Source: an uncultured Lachnospiraceae bacterium (GTDB lineage Bacteria > Bacillota_A > Clostridia > Lachnospirales > Lachnospiraceae). Taken from it: a DNA stretch of 17,418 nt. This document shows, one piece after another, positions 1-9,416 of the stretch. The stretch is taken from assembly GCA_902795715.1 (NCBI GenBank), contig CADBME010000338.1:1-17418 (forward strand), in the 5' to 3' direction. The translations under genes and the position numbers were made by a program. How positions within the stretch are numbered: the stretch's first letter is position 1; each line of letters begins with the position of its first letter. A model generated the notes under the pieces. That model did not search any database, was not told the DNA's origin, and worked only from the letters and a program-made list of their open reading frames with translations.

Positions 1-2139
1 GACAGGAAAAAACTCGAAGAGCTCCGGGTCCGTCTTCTGGATGAAACGGAGGAATTCTGCAGGTCACTTATAAGAAAAGACCTGACAGCTGGTCAAAAAA
101 TGCAGATCCTTACACAAATGATGGACCGCCTTTCCTGGCCGGACCGGCTTTTATCCATGGCGGCCAGGAAGGAGGAAGAAGGGGATTTGTCCCGTGCCAA
201 AGAGTATGAACAGCTATTCCCTCTGATTCAGGAATTGATCGGGAAAATAAGTTTGGTGTTCGGGGAGGAATTCATTTCCCTGGAAACCCTGTCGGACGTG
301 ATGGATACCGGTCTGGAATCACTTGGACTTGGCCTGCCGCCCTTATCCATGGACCAGGTAATCCTGGGGGATCTGAAACGGACAAGACTGCCGGAGGTGA
401 AAGCCCTCTTTATCCTGGGATTCAATGAGGGAATGATTCCTCCGATTGTTGAGGAGAGAGGGATGTTCAACGATGAGGACAAGGAAGTACTTGCTAAAGT
501 GGGAATTGAATTGTCTTCCAACCGGTATGAAAAGACCCTGGAAGATGAATTCTACACTTACCTTGCATTTACAAGGCCCTCTGCATCCCTCTGGTTCAGC
601 ATGAGCGCCACTGACAATGCCGGAAAGGCTCTCCGTCCTTCTCCACTGGTTAAGAAGCTGGAATCCTTTTTCTCAGGAATCCGAATCCTTTCCTATCCCG
701 AAGAGGAAGGCCGCCTCTACTTTAATGAGGCGGATAGTCTTGAATTTCTTGCAGAGCGCATGCGGCGTCTGAAGGAGAATCCGGAAAGAGGAAGCCGGGA
801 TCGGTCTCTTCGGGCTCTGGCCGGTTACTGGGCCGGGGAAAATGACGGGGCCAGACTAAAATCTTTCTGGGAAAAAATCTACACACGCCACCATAAGAAA
901 ATCATATCATCCTCCTACCTGGATGCTTTTTACGGAAAAGAGCTTTCCGGCAGCGTGACAAGGCTGGAGCAATACGCATCCTGTCCCTTTGCCTTCTTTG
1001 TCATTTTCGGACTGGGACTTAAGGAAAGAGAGGAGTTTGAAATAAAACCTAATGAACTGGGCTCCCTTTTCCATAATGTTCTTGAAAAATATGCCGAGAG
1101 AGTCCGGAAAGAAGGACTTCGCTGGAAAAATGTCCCCGAAGATCTCCGCCGGGACTTTTTAGATGAGGCTTTGAGGGAGGCGGCAGAAACAGATTTGCAC
1201 GATTATTTCGAAAGTTCTGCCCGCAGCCGCTACACTTTGGAGAGAGCACGTCGTATCCTGTCAAGGACAGTGGATATCATCACCAGGCAGCTTATGCACA
1301 GTGACTTTGAACCTGACCGATTTGAGATGCGGTTCGGAAAAAAAGACGGTCTGACTTCGGCTGTCATTCCCCTTTCTCAGGGCAGGGTCATGAATCTGAC
1401 CGGCATCGTGGACCGTGTGGATATCTGCATGGACCAGGACCGGATTCTTCTTCGCGTCATCGACTACAAATCCGGAGAAAACAAACTGGACCTGGATAAT
1501 CTCTATCACGGCTTAAGCCTCCAGCTGGCCCTATATATGAACGCGGCCAGGGAAATCTATGAAAAAGACAGGAAGGAGTCTGTGATCCCGGCCGGCCTTT
1601 TTTACTACCATATGCAGGATCCTCTGGTCGAAGCTGATTACATGAATGACGAAAAGTATCTTAAAGAGTTTCAGATGCAGGGCTATGCCAATGCCGACCC
1701 CGAGATCATCAGAAAGATGGAAGATCCCCCCAACCCCTGCTTCACCATGCCCGTTACCATTACCAAAAAGGGCATACCCGATAAAAGAAGCGCTGTTTTG
1801 ACCACGGAAGACTTCCGGGATATCCGGGAGTACGTTCAGAAACTCATTGCAGGGATCGGCAGGCGGATTTTCTCCGGGGATGTCTCCCCTGTGCCCTACG
1901 TCAAGGGAGATCGGTCTGCATGCCGGTACTGCCCTGCCTGGGACATCTGCGGTCTGGATCCACGGGAAGATCAGGAATGCTGGCGTAGAATTAATGGGAT
2001 GGGTAAGGATGAAGTGCTTGCAGCCATCCGAAGGGAGATCGGGGCTGAGTCAGATGACGGAGATAAGGATGCCGACAGAACCGGCACCGGGCCGGTCCCG
2101 GAATCCTTATCTTATGACAGGGATAAGGAGGATGCATAA
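1..2139 (+). CDS. addB: AddB, ATP-dependent nuclease subunit B (3' part, start outside window)
   Basis: AddB is the second subunit of the AddAB helicase-nuclease, which resects double-strand DNA ends and recognises Chi. The frame is open from base 1, so the visible 712 codons are the C-terminal part of a protein usually about 1,150 residues long; the N-terminal helicase-like region is missing. The RecB-family nuclease domain shows H358 (GSLFHNVLEKY), D471 (GIVDRVD) and the D488-Y489-K490 catalytic motif. The four cysteines that hold the AddB iron-sulfur cluster are present: C328 (YASCPFAFF), then C641, C644 and C650 in CRYCPAWDIC, flanking the nuclease domain as in the family. A charged, low-complexity tail follows (about the last 35 residues). 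The stop overlaps the addA start by one base, which implies translational coupling. Identification is secure. Confidence 0.96.
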   Translation, partial: DRKKLEELRVRLLDETEEFCRSLIRKDLTAGQKMQILTQMMDRLSWPDRLLSMAARKEEEGDLSRAKEYEQLFPLIQELIGKISLVFGEEFISLETLSDVMDTGLESLGLGLPPLSMDQVILGDLKRTRLPEVKALFILGFNEGMIPPIVEERGMFNDEDKEVLAKVGIELSSNRYEKTLEDEFYTYLAFTRPSASLWFSMSATDNAGKALRPSPLVKKLESFFSGIRILSYPEEEGRLYFNEADSLEFLAERMRRLKENPERGSRDRSLRALAGYWAGENDGARLKSFWEKIYTRHHKKIISSSYLDAFYGKELSGSVTRLEQYASCPFAFFVIFGLGLKEREEFEIKPNELGSLFHNVLEKYAERVRKEGLRWKNVPEDLRRDFLDEALREAAETDLHDYFESSARSRYTLERARRILSRTVDIITRQLMHSDFEPDRFEMRFGKKDGLTSAVIPLSQGRVMNLTGIVDRVDICMDQDRILLRVIDYKSGENKLDLDNLYHGLSLQLALYMNAAREIYEKDRKESVIPAGLFYYHMQDPLVEADYMNDEKYLKEFQMQGYANADPEIIRKMEDPPNPCFTMPVTITKKGIPDKRSAVLTTEDFRDIREYVQKLIAGIGRRIFSGDVSPVPYVKGDRSACRYCPAWDICGLDPREDQECWRRINGMGKDEVLAAIRREIGAESDDGDKDADRTGTGPVPESLSYDRDKEDA
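2125..2131 (+). promoter_or_regulatory. Ribosome binding site of addA inside addB end
   Basis: AAGGAGG lies 7 bases before the addA ATG, within the last codons of addB. Together with the TAATG stop/start overlap it supports 2139 as the addA start and coupled synthesis of both subunits. Confidence 0.8.
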
Positions 2140-5100
2140 TGGACTATACCAAAGAACAGGCATATGCCATCCGCCTGCAGGGGGAAGATATCATGGTTTC
2201 GGCCGGGGCCGGAGCCGGCAAGACCCGGGTTTTGGTGGACAGACTGGTGGAAAGGATTCTTGACAGAGACCAGCCTGTTTCTGCAGATCAGTTTCTTCTG
2301 ATGACCTTCACGGAAGCGGCGGCATCTGAGATGAGAGAGCGAATCGGGAAGACACTGGAAGACTATCTGGACCGGGACCCGGAAAATACATTTTTACAGG
2401 CCCAGATCCGCAAGATTCGCCATGCTGATATCTGTACCATACATGGTTTTTGCAGCCGGCTGATCCGGTCAAGATACAGTGAACTGGGTCTGGATCCTTC
2501 TTTCCGAATCGGAGAAGAGGGAGAGCTGGCCCTGATGAAAGAGGAGGCCATGGCCGATTTGCTTGAAGAATGCTATGAAGGGGGAGAGGATTCCTTTCTC
2601 TCTTTTGCAGAAGCCTATGCCCCCGGAAGAAATGATAAAAATCTGGAAAATCTGATTAAAAGTCTCTATGGCTTTACCCGGGCCTTCCCGGATGCTGAGG
2701 GATGGCTTAAGAAGATGACATCCGGTGGAAAGGAAGCCCAATCTCTGGTTTTCGGTATCCTGGAAGATCACAGATGCCGGGCCTTGTCCCGCCTTGCCGG
2801 AGAGGCAAAAGGCCTGGAGGATTTCCTGGCATACGGGGAATCCTGCGGTCTTGGGGATTCACGATCCAATCTTCTGGCCGGCAGATTGTCCGGAATCATC
2901 CGGGATCTGAACCAGGCCGGATCTGTTGAGGATTTCGGGCAGATTGTCCGTCAGGCTGACGCAGATTATCCGGCCAGGACGGGAATGAGAAAGGATGACA
3001 GAGCCCGGCCCGACTTCTCTGACCTCCAGGCTATCCACGAGAGAGTAAAAAAAACGATAAAGGATCTGAGCTCAGGTGTTTTTTCCATGACCGGGACACA
3101 GATTCTTGATGAGAGAAAAAAGCAGGAGGCCTTCGGGGCAGAACTGGCCCGGCTGACCATCCGCTATGAGGAATTATATGACGCCAAAAAGGCCAGGAAA
3201 AATGTCTATGATTTTAACGATCTGGAACGATTTGCCCTTCGCCTCCTTGTCGACGGATATGAGAAATCGGGACAGGCTATTCCCTCTCAGGCCGCCAGAG
3301 AGCTGGCAGCAAGTTACCGGGAAATCTTTGTCGATGAATACCAGGATGTAAACCTGGTCCAGGAAACCATAGTTGAGGTCCTGCACCGGACCGGCTCCAA
3401 CCATCTTTTCACCGTTGGAGATGTCAAGCAGAGTATTTACCGTTTCCGCCAGGCCAGACCCGACCTTTTCCTGGCCCGCAGCAGAAGATATATGCCTGTT
3501 GAAAGCTACATGGCTTCGGGAAGCCCTGACTCGAAAGAGAATGGACTTACTTATATGGGAGAGAACCGGGCGGAAGAAAACGAAAGCCGGGGACAGGCAG
3601 AAGGAGTGGAAATCCGTCTCCTTGATAATTTCCGCAGCAGCCAGGCTGTCATTGACAGTGTGAATTATATTTTTCGGCAGCTTATGGACCTGGATTTCGG
3701 AGGGGTAGATTACGATGACCATACCGCCCTCCGATGCGCAAGGATTGACATGGAAGAGGAAAAGAACCCAAAAGATCGGGATGTCCGGAAAGATCAGGGC
3801 AATCAGAAGGATTATGTTCCGTCTGTATCGGAGTTGAACCTCTTTGTCAGGGATGATGAATTTGAAAGTCAGGATGATCCGCCGGAGCTTATTCTGGCTG
3901 AGGCAGCCATGATCGGAAGCCGGATCGACCAGCTGACCCGGGAGGGCTATGGCTATGGGGACATGGTGATCCTGCTCCGTTCTGTCAAGGAGAAGGCGCA
4001 GTTGATGGCAGATTATCTGGACCGGTGCGGCATTCCCACCCTCTGTCAGAATCAGACGGGATATTTTGAAACCATGGAGATTCGCATTATGATGAACTAC
4101 CTGTCCGTGGTCGATAATGTCTACCAGGATTATCCCATGGCTTCGGTCATGATGTCTTCCATCGGAGAATTCACCGTGGATGATATGGCCCGCCTTCGCA
4201 TTCTTCGCGGAGAACATCAGGGAGTGGGATACTATCTCTATGATCTCATGGTCAGGTATCTGGAAATGGAGTCGGCAAAAGAAAAAGACGTATTGCTTTT
4301 TGATGAGGACCTTGCGGCTAAGATCAGAAACTTCCTCTCCCTTCTCCATGAATTTCGGGAGAGGAAGAAGGAAACCCCGCTTCCGGTTCTCCTGTGGGAT
4401 ATCTACCGTAAGACCGGTTTTTATTACGATGTTCAGCTTATGGAGGAAGGGGAAAACCGGAGACAGAATCTTCTCATGTTCCTTGAAAAAGCCCGGGATT
4501 ATGAGCAGACTGCCTACAAGGGTCTCTTTTATTTTAACCGCTACATGAAGCAGCTTAAGACTTACGAAGTGGATCTGGGTATGGCTTCCCGGAATGACGG
4601 GTCGGTAAACCGGGTCAGGATCATGACCATTCATAAGAGCAAAGGGCTTGAGTTCCCCGTGGTATTTGTCGGCAATCTTTCTGGTCTGCTCAATCTCAGG
4701 GACAGCTATGGGGCTGCCGTTTTCCATCCGGAACTGGGAATAGGGCTTGAATTCAGGGATCCGCGAATCCGAATCCGGCACAAATCCTTTATGCAGAGAG
4801 TGATTGCCGGTCAGCTGAAGAAAGAATCCCTGGAGGAGGAACTCCGGGTTTTGTATGTGGCTATGACCCGGGCTCGTGACAAACTCATTCTCACGGGACA
4901 CATTAAGGAAAAAGATCTGGAAAAGGCAGGAGATGGATTTTCCCCTCTGACCGACAAATTAAAAGCCCGGTCCTATATGGACTGGCTGCTGCCGGCTGCG
5001 GCAAAGACTCCGTCCATGAGAGAGTATTTGAAAAGCCGGGGTCAGGTCTCCGAACCGGAGGATACCGGCTCCGGAACGGCAAAGGAGGCAGAGAGCCTGC

Positions 5101-5975
5101 AGGTGAACTTGTATCACTGGAATCAGCTGACAGACTGGTTTGAAGAAGAAGAGAAGGGGAAAAGGGAAATGACCTACCGGGACTTCCTTTGTCTGCTTGG
5201 AATCTCCGATCCGGACAGTGGCGGGGATCCGACCGGGGAGAGGACAGGGGATGATCTGGATCGGGTTCGCAGGGCATTTTCTTTTGAATATCCCTACCGA
5301 CAGGAAACGGAGTGGAAGAGAAAATACTCGGTGTCGGAACTGAAAAAAGGATCAGATACTGTGGGCTGCGAAGAGATAGGCCGGGAAGAGGGAATTCTGG
5401 CCCGGAGCCAGGACCAGGTTCGACTATTTGAAATGCCGGATTCCGACCTTTCAGCCTCCATGAGAGGAACACTGGTCCACAAGGTCATGGAATTACTTCC
5501 CTTTGACCAGATAAGGGATGAGGAAAGTCTCAGGCAGGAGCTGGAAAAAGTGAGGGAGAATTATCCCCGGACAGACCTTCTTCCCATGGAAGATCTGGCA
5601 GCCGGGATCGGCCTCTTTCTCTTTAGCAGAGAGGGAAAGGAACTGGCCTTTGCCCAGGGACAAGGCCGTCTTCACAAGGAAACACCTTTTACCATAGGGC
5701 TCCCTGCCGGAATGGTCTATCCCGGAAGTGACTCTTTGGAAAAGGTCATCATACAGGGGGTTATCGACCTCTACTGTGAGACGGAAGAAGGCTTATGGCT
5801 GATTGATTACAAAACCGACCGGGTCGCGGAAGGAGAAGAGACCCTCCTTCTTGACCGCTATAAAGCCCAGATGATATATTATAAGACGGCTTTGGAACAG
5901 ATTTTAGAAAAACCGGTAACCAGGATCGACATCTACTCTTTCAGTCTGGGTCGCTTCCTGCCGGTGACCCCTTGA
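2139..5975 (+). CDS. addA: AddA, ATP-dependent helicase/nuclease subunit A
   Basis: AddA is the motor and second nuclease of the AddAB complex. The 1,278 residues are slightly longer than the B. subtilis protein. UvrD-type superfamily 1 helicase motifs appear in order: Walker A GAGAGKT (23-29), Walker B DEYQD (399-403), GDVKQSIYRFR (427-437), LDNFRSS (495-501), TIHKSKGLEF around H832, and the MTRAR motif with R911. The C-terminal RecB-like nuclease has H1114 (GTLVHKVM), D1210 (GVIDLY) and D1223-Y1224-K1225 (IDYKTDR), so both helicase and nuclease look active. A charged insert of about 45 residues lies between the GDVKQS and LDNFRSS motifs (about 450-490), and another polar segment lies near 1000-1070, probably linkers. 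It overlaps addB by one base. Identification is secure. Confidence 0.98.
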   Translation: MDYTKEQAYAIRLQGEDIMVSAGAGAGKTRVLVDRLVERILDRDQPVSADQFLLMTFTEAAASEMRERIGKTLEDYLDRDPENTFLQAQIRKIRHADICTIHGFCSRLIRSRYSELGLDPSFRIGEEGELALMKEEAMADLLEECYEGGEDSFLSFAEAYAPGRNDKNLENLIKSLYGFTRAFPDAEGWLKKMTSGGKEAQSLVFGILEDHRCRALSRLAGEAKGLEDFLAYGESCGLGDSRSNLLAGRLSGIIRDLNQAGSVEDFGQIVRQADADYPARTGMRKDDRARPDFSDLQAIHERVKKTIKDLSSGVFSMTGTQILDERKKQEAFGAELARLTIRYEELYDAKKARKNVYDFNDLERFALRLLVDGYEKSGQAIPSQAARELAASYREIFVDEYQDVNLVQETIVEVLHRTGSNHLFTVGDVKQSIYRFRQARPDLFLARSRRYMPVESYMASGSPDSKENGLTYMGENRAEENESRGQAEGVEIRLLDNFRSSQAVIDSVNYIFRQLMDLDFGGVDYDDHTALRCARIDMEEEKNPKDRDVRKDQGNQKDYVPSVSELNLFVRDDEFESQDDPPELILAEAAMIGSRIDQLTREGYGYGDMVILLRSVKEKAQLMADYLDRCGIPTLCQNQTGYFETMEIRIMMNYLSVVDNVYQDYPMASVMMSSIGEFTVDDMARLRILRGEHQGVGYYLYDLMVRYLEMESAKEKDVLLFDEDLAAKIRNFLSLLHEFRERKKETPLPVLLWDIYRKTGFYYDVQLMEEGENRRQNLLMFLEKARDYEQTAYKGLFYFNRYMKQLKTYEVDLGMASRNDGSVNRVRIMTIHKSKGLEFPVVFVGNLSGLLNLRDSYGAAVFHPELGIGLEFRDPRIRIRHKSFMQRVIAGQLKKESLEEELRVLYVAMTRARDKLILTGHIKEKDLEKAGDGFSPLTDKLKARSYMDWLLPAAAKTPSMREYLKSRGQVSEPEDTGSGTAKEAESLQVNLYHWNQLTDWFEEEEKGKREMTYRDFLCLLGISDPDSGGDPTGERTGDDLDRVRRAFSFEYPYRQETEWKRKYSVSELKKGSDTVGCEEIGREEGILARSQDQVRLFEMPDSDLSASMRGTLVHKVMELLPFDQIRDEESLRQELEKVRENYPRTDLLPMEDLAAGIGLFLFSREGKELAFAQGQGRLHKETPFTIGLPAGMVYPGSDSLEKVIIQGVIDLYCETEEGLWLIDYKTDRVAEGEETLLLDRYKAQMIYYKTALEQILEKPVTRIDIYSFSLGRFLPVTP

Positions 5976-5980
5976 AAAAG

Positions 5981-6083
5981 GATCTGGCTGGTGACTAAGG
6001 ACTAAGGCTGTGACCTGCGGCGGCCGGATAGGGGCTCCGATGTGAGCCTTGTCCGAGAAAAGAACGGGCCAGCCATCCGGATC
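5981..6083 (+). repeat. Inverted repeat between addA and cls
   Basis: GATC-TGGCTGG (5981-5991) is complementary to CCAGCCA (6069-6075) plus GATC (6080-6083), with a four-base bulge. Inside it lie a tandem 7-mer, GACTAAG twice (5993-6006), and a small hairpin GGCTC/GAGCC (6033-6037 and 6044-6048). There is no T tract after any arm, so a standard intrinsic terminator is not supported. It could fold the leader or trailer RNA or be chance. Function is unknown. Confidence 0.35.
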
Positions 6084-6104
6084 TCAATAAAAATTGACCT
6101 GAAG

Positions 6105-6112
6105 AGAGGAGG
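6105..6112 (+). promoter_or_regulatory. Ribosome binding site of cls
   Basis: AGAGGAGG ends 6 bases before the ATG at 6119, an ideal spacing that fixes the cls start. Confidence 0.75.
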
Positions 6113-6118
6113 ATAAGG

Positions 6119-7648
6119 ATGAAGAGGATTCTGAAAGCTACAACTAACCGACTGATTATCGTATCTCTTCTGATCCTCCTGCAGATTGTGTGGATGTCCA
6201 TGGCCTTTGTCTGGCTGGCTGCCTACAGCCGGTGGATTTATATGGGACTGAATCTATTAAGTCTCCTGGTCGTTATTTATATTATTAACCGGAAAGACAA
6301 TCCGGCCATCAAGCTGGCCTGGGTTGCCCTGATTCTTCTCTTTCCTCTTCTGGGCGGTCTCCTCTATCTCTATACGGGGAATAAGCAGCCCTTCAGGAGA
6401 ATCCGGAGGCGTATCGGTCCGGCCATCGAGGAAAGCGAACAGAGTCTGAAAGAGGATCCGGGCCTGTCGGACCAGGTCCGCAGGGAGGATCCCCTGGTGG
6501 CTTCCCAGATCTATTATATCCAGAAGGAGTCCGGATTTCCGGCCTGCAGGAATAGCTCCGTGGATTATTATCCGTCAGGAGAAGAATGCTTTCCGGTGAT
6601 TCTTGAGGAACTGGATAAGGCAGAAAAATATATTTTTCTGGAGTATTTTATTATTGAGGAAGGAAGAGTCCTCGACCAGGTTATGGAAATCCTTGAGAAA
6701 AAGGCCGGTCAGGGAGTGGATGTCCGGGTTCTCTACGATGACATGGGAAGTATCGGAAAGGTTCCCTGGCACTATCCCGATATTCTTAAAAAAAAGGGAA
6801 TAAAGTGCATGCCCTTCAACCGATATATTCCCATATTCTCCATTGTTTTTAACACAAGAGATCACAGAAAACTGATGGTCATTGACGGAAAGGTTGCCTT
6901 CACGGGAGGCATAAACCTGGCCGATGAATATGTCAATCTCAAACAGCGCTTTGGTTACTGGAAGGACAACGGCCTTCGAATCCGGGGGGAAGCGGTCCAC
7001 AATATGACCATCATGTTCCTGCAGATGTGGAATGCATTTTCAGAGGAGACTCTTCCCTACGACAGCTTTCATTCGCCTGCCTGTCCGGGACCGGATGGAG
7101 AGGATGGGATCGTTCTTCCCTTTTCCGATGATCCGCTGGACAGTGAGAAGGTGGGGGAAGGGGTTTTCCTGAACATGATCAATGCGGCCACCCGATATAT
7201 CTGGTTTTTTACTCCCTATCTGATTATTGACAATGAGCTGGTGACGGCCATGATCCTTGCCTCGAAAAGGGGAGTGGACGTGAAGATCATCACCCCCGGC
7301 ATTCCGGATAAAAAGATCGTCTACCTGGTAACCCAATCCTATTACAGCCAGCTGGTGGAGGGGGGCGTTAAGATTTACCAGTACCGCCCCGGATTTATTC
7401 ACAGTAAATGTGCGGTGTCGGATGACTGTGTCGCAACGGCCGGCACCATGAATCTGGATTACCGCAGTCTCTATCTTCATTTTGAAAATAGTGTTTTTCT
7501 CTACAGGAACCGCGGAGTGATCCAGATTCGGGACGACATGGAAAAGACACTGAAAGAATCCAGCATTGTGACGGCAGACCAGTGCCACCGGACTCCGGTA
7601 GTCCGGGTCCTGCAGAGTCTGCTGAGGATTTTTTCGCCACTCTTATAA
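6119..7648 (+). CDS. cls: Cardiolipin synthase (phospholipase D family)
   Basis: Bacterial cardiolipin synthase joins two phosphatidylglycerol molecules to give cardiolipin and glycerol at the cytoplasmic membrane. The 509-residue length fits the membrane-bound ClsA type. The N-terminus has hydrophobic segments at about 12-37, 41-58 and 66-86, the last followed by the YLYTGNK junction typical of the family. Two HxKxxxxD/PLD signatures are intact: H249-R-K with DGK and TGGIN downstream, and H428-S-K with SDD and AGTMNLD downstream. The start has an excellent ribosome site. A 143-base gap separates it from addA with no clear terminator, so co-transcription from addA is possible. No terminator follows it. 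A transphosphatidylase with a different alcohol acceptor cannot be excluded from sequence alone. Confidence 0.93.
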   Translation: MKRILKATTNRLIIVSLLILLQIVWMSMAFVWLAAYSRWIYMGLNLLSLLVVIYIINRKDNPAIKLAWVALILLFPLLGGLLYLYTGNKQPFRRIRRRIGPAIEESEQSLKEDPGLSDQVRREDPLVASQIYYIQKESGFPACRNSSVDYYPSGEECFPVILEELDKAEKYIFLEYFIIEEGRVLDQVMEILEKKAGQGVDVRVLYDDMGSIGKVPWHYPDILKKKGIKCMPFNRYIPIFSIVFNTRDHRKLMVIDGKVAFTGGINLADEYVNLKQRFGYWKDNGLRIRGEAVHNMTIMFLQMWNAFSEETLPYDSFHSPACPGPDGEDGIVLPFSDDPLDSEKVGEGVFLNMINAATRYIWFFTPYLIIDNELVTAMILASKRGVDVKIITPGIPDKKIVYLVTQSYYSQLVEGGVKIYQYRPGFIHSKCAVSDDCVATAGTMNLDYRSLYLHFENSVFLYRNRGVIQIRDDMEKTLKESSIVTADQCHRTPVVRVLQSLLRIFSPLL

Positions 7649-7680
7649 TTATTGAGCTGATTCAATCGGAACAGCAGGTA

Positions 7681-7703
7681 ACCATTCCCTGGATGGAAAT
7701 GGT
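7681..7703 (+). repeat. Small inverted repeat between cls and the methyltransferase
   Basis: ACCATT (7681-7686) pairs with AATGGT (7698-7703), with two further C-G pairs inside and a short loop. No T tract follows on either strand, so I do not call it a terminator. The rest of this 107-base gap shows no convincing promoter. Confidence 0.3.
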
Positions 7704-7740
7704 AAATAGTAAAATCATTCTGCCATTTTCAGGGATGGGG

Positions 7741-7749
7741 AGGAGGTGA
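7741..7749 (+). promoter_or_regulatory. Near-perfect ribosome binding site of the methyltransferase
   Basis: AGGAGGTGA is fully complementary to the 16S rRNA tail and ends 6 bases before the ATG at 7756. It fixes the start and predicts strong initiation. Confidence 0.8.
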
Positions 7750-7755
7750 ATCCAC

Positions 7756-8511
7756 ATGGCAGCCTATGAAAGCTTCGCCCGGGTTTATGATGAACTGATG
7801 GACAATGTACCCTATGATGACTGGGCAGATTTTATCAGAAGCCGGCTGGTCGAAAAAGGAATTTGTGACGGTCTGGTCCTGGACCTGTGCTGCGGCACCG
7901 GAAGGATGACCGGCCGTCTCCATAATCTGGGCTATGATATGATCGGGGTGGACTCCTCTGTGGAGATGCTGGAGATTGCCAGGGAGAAAACGCCGGCTGA
8001 CTGCCTCTATCTCAACCAGGATATGAGGGAATTTGAACTCTACGGTACGGTCCGGGCCGTCGTATCGGTCTGCGACAGCATGAATTATCTGACAGAAGAT
8101 GAAGACCTGGTCCGGGTCTGCAAGCTGGTAAATAATTACCTTGACCCGGGAGGGATTTTTCTCTTTGATGTCAACACGGAATACAAATACCGGGATCTGA
8201 TCGGGGATACCGTGATTGCCGAGGACCGGGAAGATGTCAGTTTTATCTGGTACAATGAATACGACCGGGATCTTCATCAGAATACCATCGACCTGTCTGT
8301 CTTTGTCCGGGAAGAGGGGGATCTCTTCCGCAAGTATTCGGAGATCCATGTCCAGAAAGGCTATACATGTTCAAGGATTATCAGCCTGATCAGGGAGAGC
8401 GGACTGGAATTGATCGGGGCTTTTGACGGTTATACACCCAAACCGGCCCATGAAAAGAGTGAGAGAATCGTTTTTATAGCAGAAGAAAAAGAAAAGAATA
8501 AAAGGGGATAG
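7756..8511 (+). CDS. Class I SAM-dependent methyltransferase, YqeM-like
   Basis: A 251-residue Rossmann-fold methyltransferase. The N-terminus AYESFARVYDELMDNVPYD resembles the opening of B. subtilis YqeM-type proteins. The SAM-binding motif I is VLDLCCGTG at residues 41-49, followed by the acidic ribose-binding residue in IGVDSS (about 61-66), and a later hydrophobic strand GGIFLFDVNTEYK typical of the small-molecule methyltransferase group. No RNA-binding or DNA-recognition domain is visible. The substrate is unknown to me. Its stop is only 5 bases before hslO, whose ribosome site lies inside this gene, so the two are one transcription unit. The family call is firm; the YqeM relation is from recall of the N-terminal motif. 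Confidence 0.88.
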   Translation: MAAYESFARVYDELMDNVPYDDWADFIRSRLVEKGICDGLVLDLCCGTGRMTGRLHNLGYDMIGVDSSVEMLEIAREKTPADCLYLNQDMREFELYGTVRAVVSVCDSMNYLTEDEDLVRVCKLVNNYLDPGGIFLFDVNTEYKYRDLIGDTVIAEDREDVSFIWYNEYDRDLHQNTIDLSVFVREEGDLFRKYSEIHVQKGYTCSRIISLIRESGLELIGAFDGYTPKPAHEKSERIVFIAEEKEKNKRG

Positions 8512-8516
8512 ATACA

Positions 8517-9395
8517 ATGAGTGATTATGTGGTAAGAGGAATGGCTGCCGGAGGTCAGGTGCGGTTTTTCGGCGCTTACACAAGAGATCTGGTTGAGAAG
8601 GCCCGGCAGATCCATGGGACCAGCCCTGTGGCGACGGCTGCCCTGGGCCGGCTTCTGACTGCCGGAGCCATGATGGGAGCCATGTGTAAAAATGACAGTG
8701 ACCTGGTGACCATCCAGATCAAATGTGACGGCCCCATCGGAGGACTGGGGGTGACTGCAGATGCCAAAGCCAATGTCAAAGGCTATATCTACCATCCTAT
8801 GGTCATGCTGCCCCCCTCCGACAAAGGAAAGCTGGATGTGGGAGGCGCCCTGGGAGGCGGTGTCCTACAGGTGATCAAGGACCTGGGCCTGAAGGAACCC
8901 TACTCCGGACAGACTGCCCTGGTTTCCGGTGAGATCGCCGAAGATCTGACTTACTATTTTGCTTCTTCGGAACAGATTCCCACCTCGGTGGCTCTGGGCG
9001 TTCTGATGAACAAGAACAATACGGTAGGCCAGGCCGGGGGTTTTATCGTCCAGATGATGCCCTATGCCCAGGAAGAGGTGACAAGCGCTCTGGAGAAAAA
9101 ACTGGCTGCTTTCAGCTCCGTAACACAACATCTGAATGAGGGCGAGACGCCGGAAGAGATTATTTCCTCCCTCCTGGAGGGATTTGATGTGGAATTTGAG
9201 GAAACCATTTCCTCCCGTTATTATTGCAACTGTTCCAGGGACCGGGTGGAAAAAGCTGTAATCAGCGTAGGCAGGAAAGAACTGGAAGATATGATCGAAG
9301 AGGGGAAACCAATTGAAGTGAACTGTCATTTCTGCAACAGCCATTATCATTTTTCCGTGGATGATCTGAAGGAAATGCTGAAGTCTGCCAGATAA
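8517..9395 (+). CDS. hslO: Hsp33, redox-regulated molecular chaperone
   Basis: Hsp33 is a cytoplasmic holdase chaperone that becomes active when oxidants release zinc from its C-terminal cysteines, protecting proteins from aggregation during oxidative stress with heat. The 292 residues match the family length. The glycine-rich core (for example GPIGGLGVTADAKANVKGY, about 73-91) is typical, and the zinc-binding redox switch is complete: C237-N-C239 and C270-H-F-C273, with 30 residues between the pairs. The start follows a modest AAAGGGGAT ribosome site within the upstream methyltransferase gene, 5 bases from its stop, so it is co-transcribed. The stop codon runs directly into an A tract and GC hairpin. 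Identification is secure. Confidence 0.97.
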   Translation: MSDYVVRGMAAGGQVRFFGAYTRDLVEKARQIHGTSPVATAALGRLLTAGAMMGAMCKNDSDLVTIQIKCDGPIGGLGVTADAKANVKGYIYHPMVMLPPSDKGKLDVGGALGGGVLQVIKDLGLKEPYSGQTALVSGEIAEDLTYYFASSEQIPTSVALGVLMNKNNTVGQAGGFIVQMMPYAQEEVTSALEKKLAAFSSVTQHLNEGETPEEIISSLLEGFDVEFEETISSRYYCNCSRDRVEKAVISVGRKELEDMIEEGKPIEVNCHFCNSHYHFSVDDLKEMLKSAR

Positions 9396-9416
9396 AAAAA
9401 CCCCGCCTGGGCGGGG
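9394..9416 (-). terminator. Intrinsic terminator facing the small membrane gene
   Basis: CCCCGC-CTGG-GCGGGG (9401-9416) forms a 6-bp GC stem with a four-base loop. Read on the minus strand it is followed by seven T (9400-9394), an ideal intrinsic terminator 9 bases after the stop of the minus-strand gene. On the plus strand the hairpin lies just behind hslO but only CATTTACG follows, so termination of hslO here should be weaker; it may act in both directions. Confidence 0.85.

Noticed and set aside
3174..4901. Long minus-strand open frame of 575 codons opposite addA
   Set aside because: It lies within addA, whose helicase motifs III-VI cover this stretch. The antisense translation has no recognisable domain and no ribosome site was found; it is a codon-bias shadow.
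6031..6050. Terminator after addA
   Set aside because: The 5-bp hairpin is followed by TTGTCCGAG, not a T tract.
7644..7649. TATAAT at the end of cls as a promoter for the methyltransferase
   Set aside because: No -35-like hexamer lies at 15-19 bases upstream; it falls in the last codons of cls.
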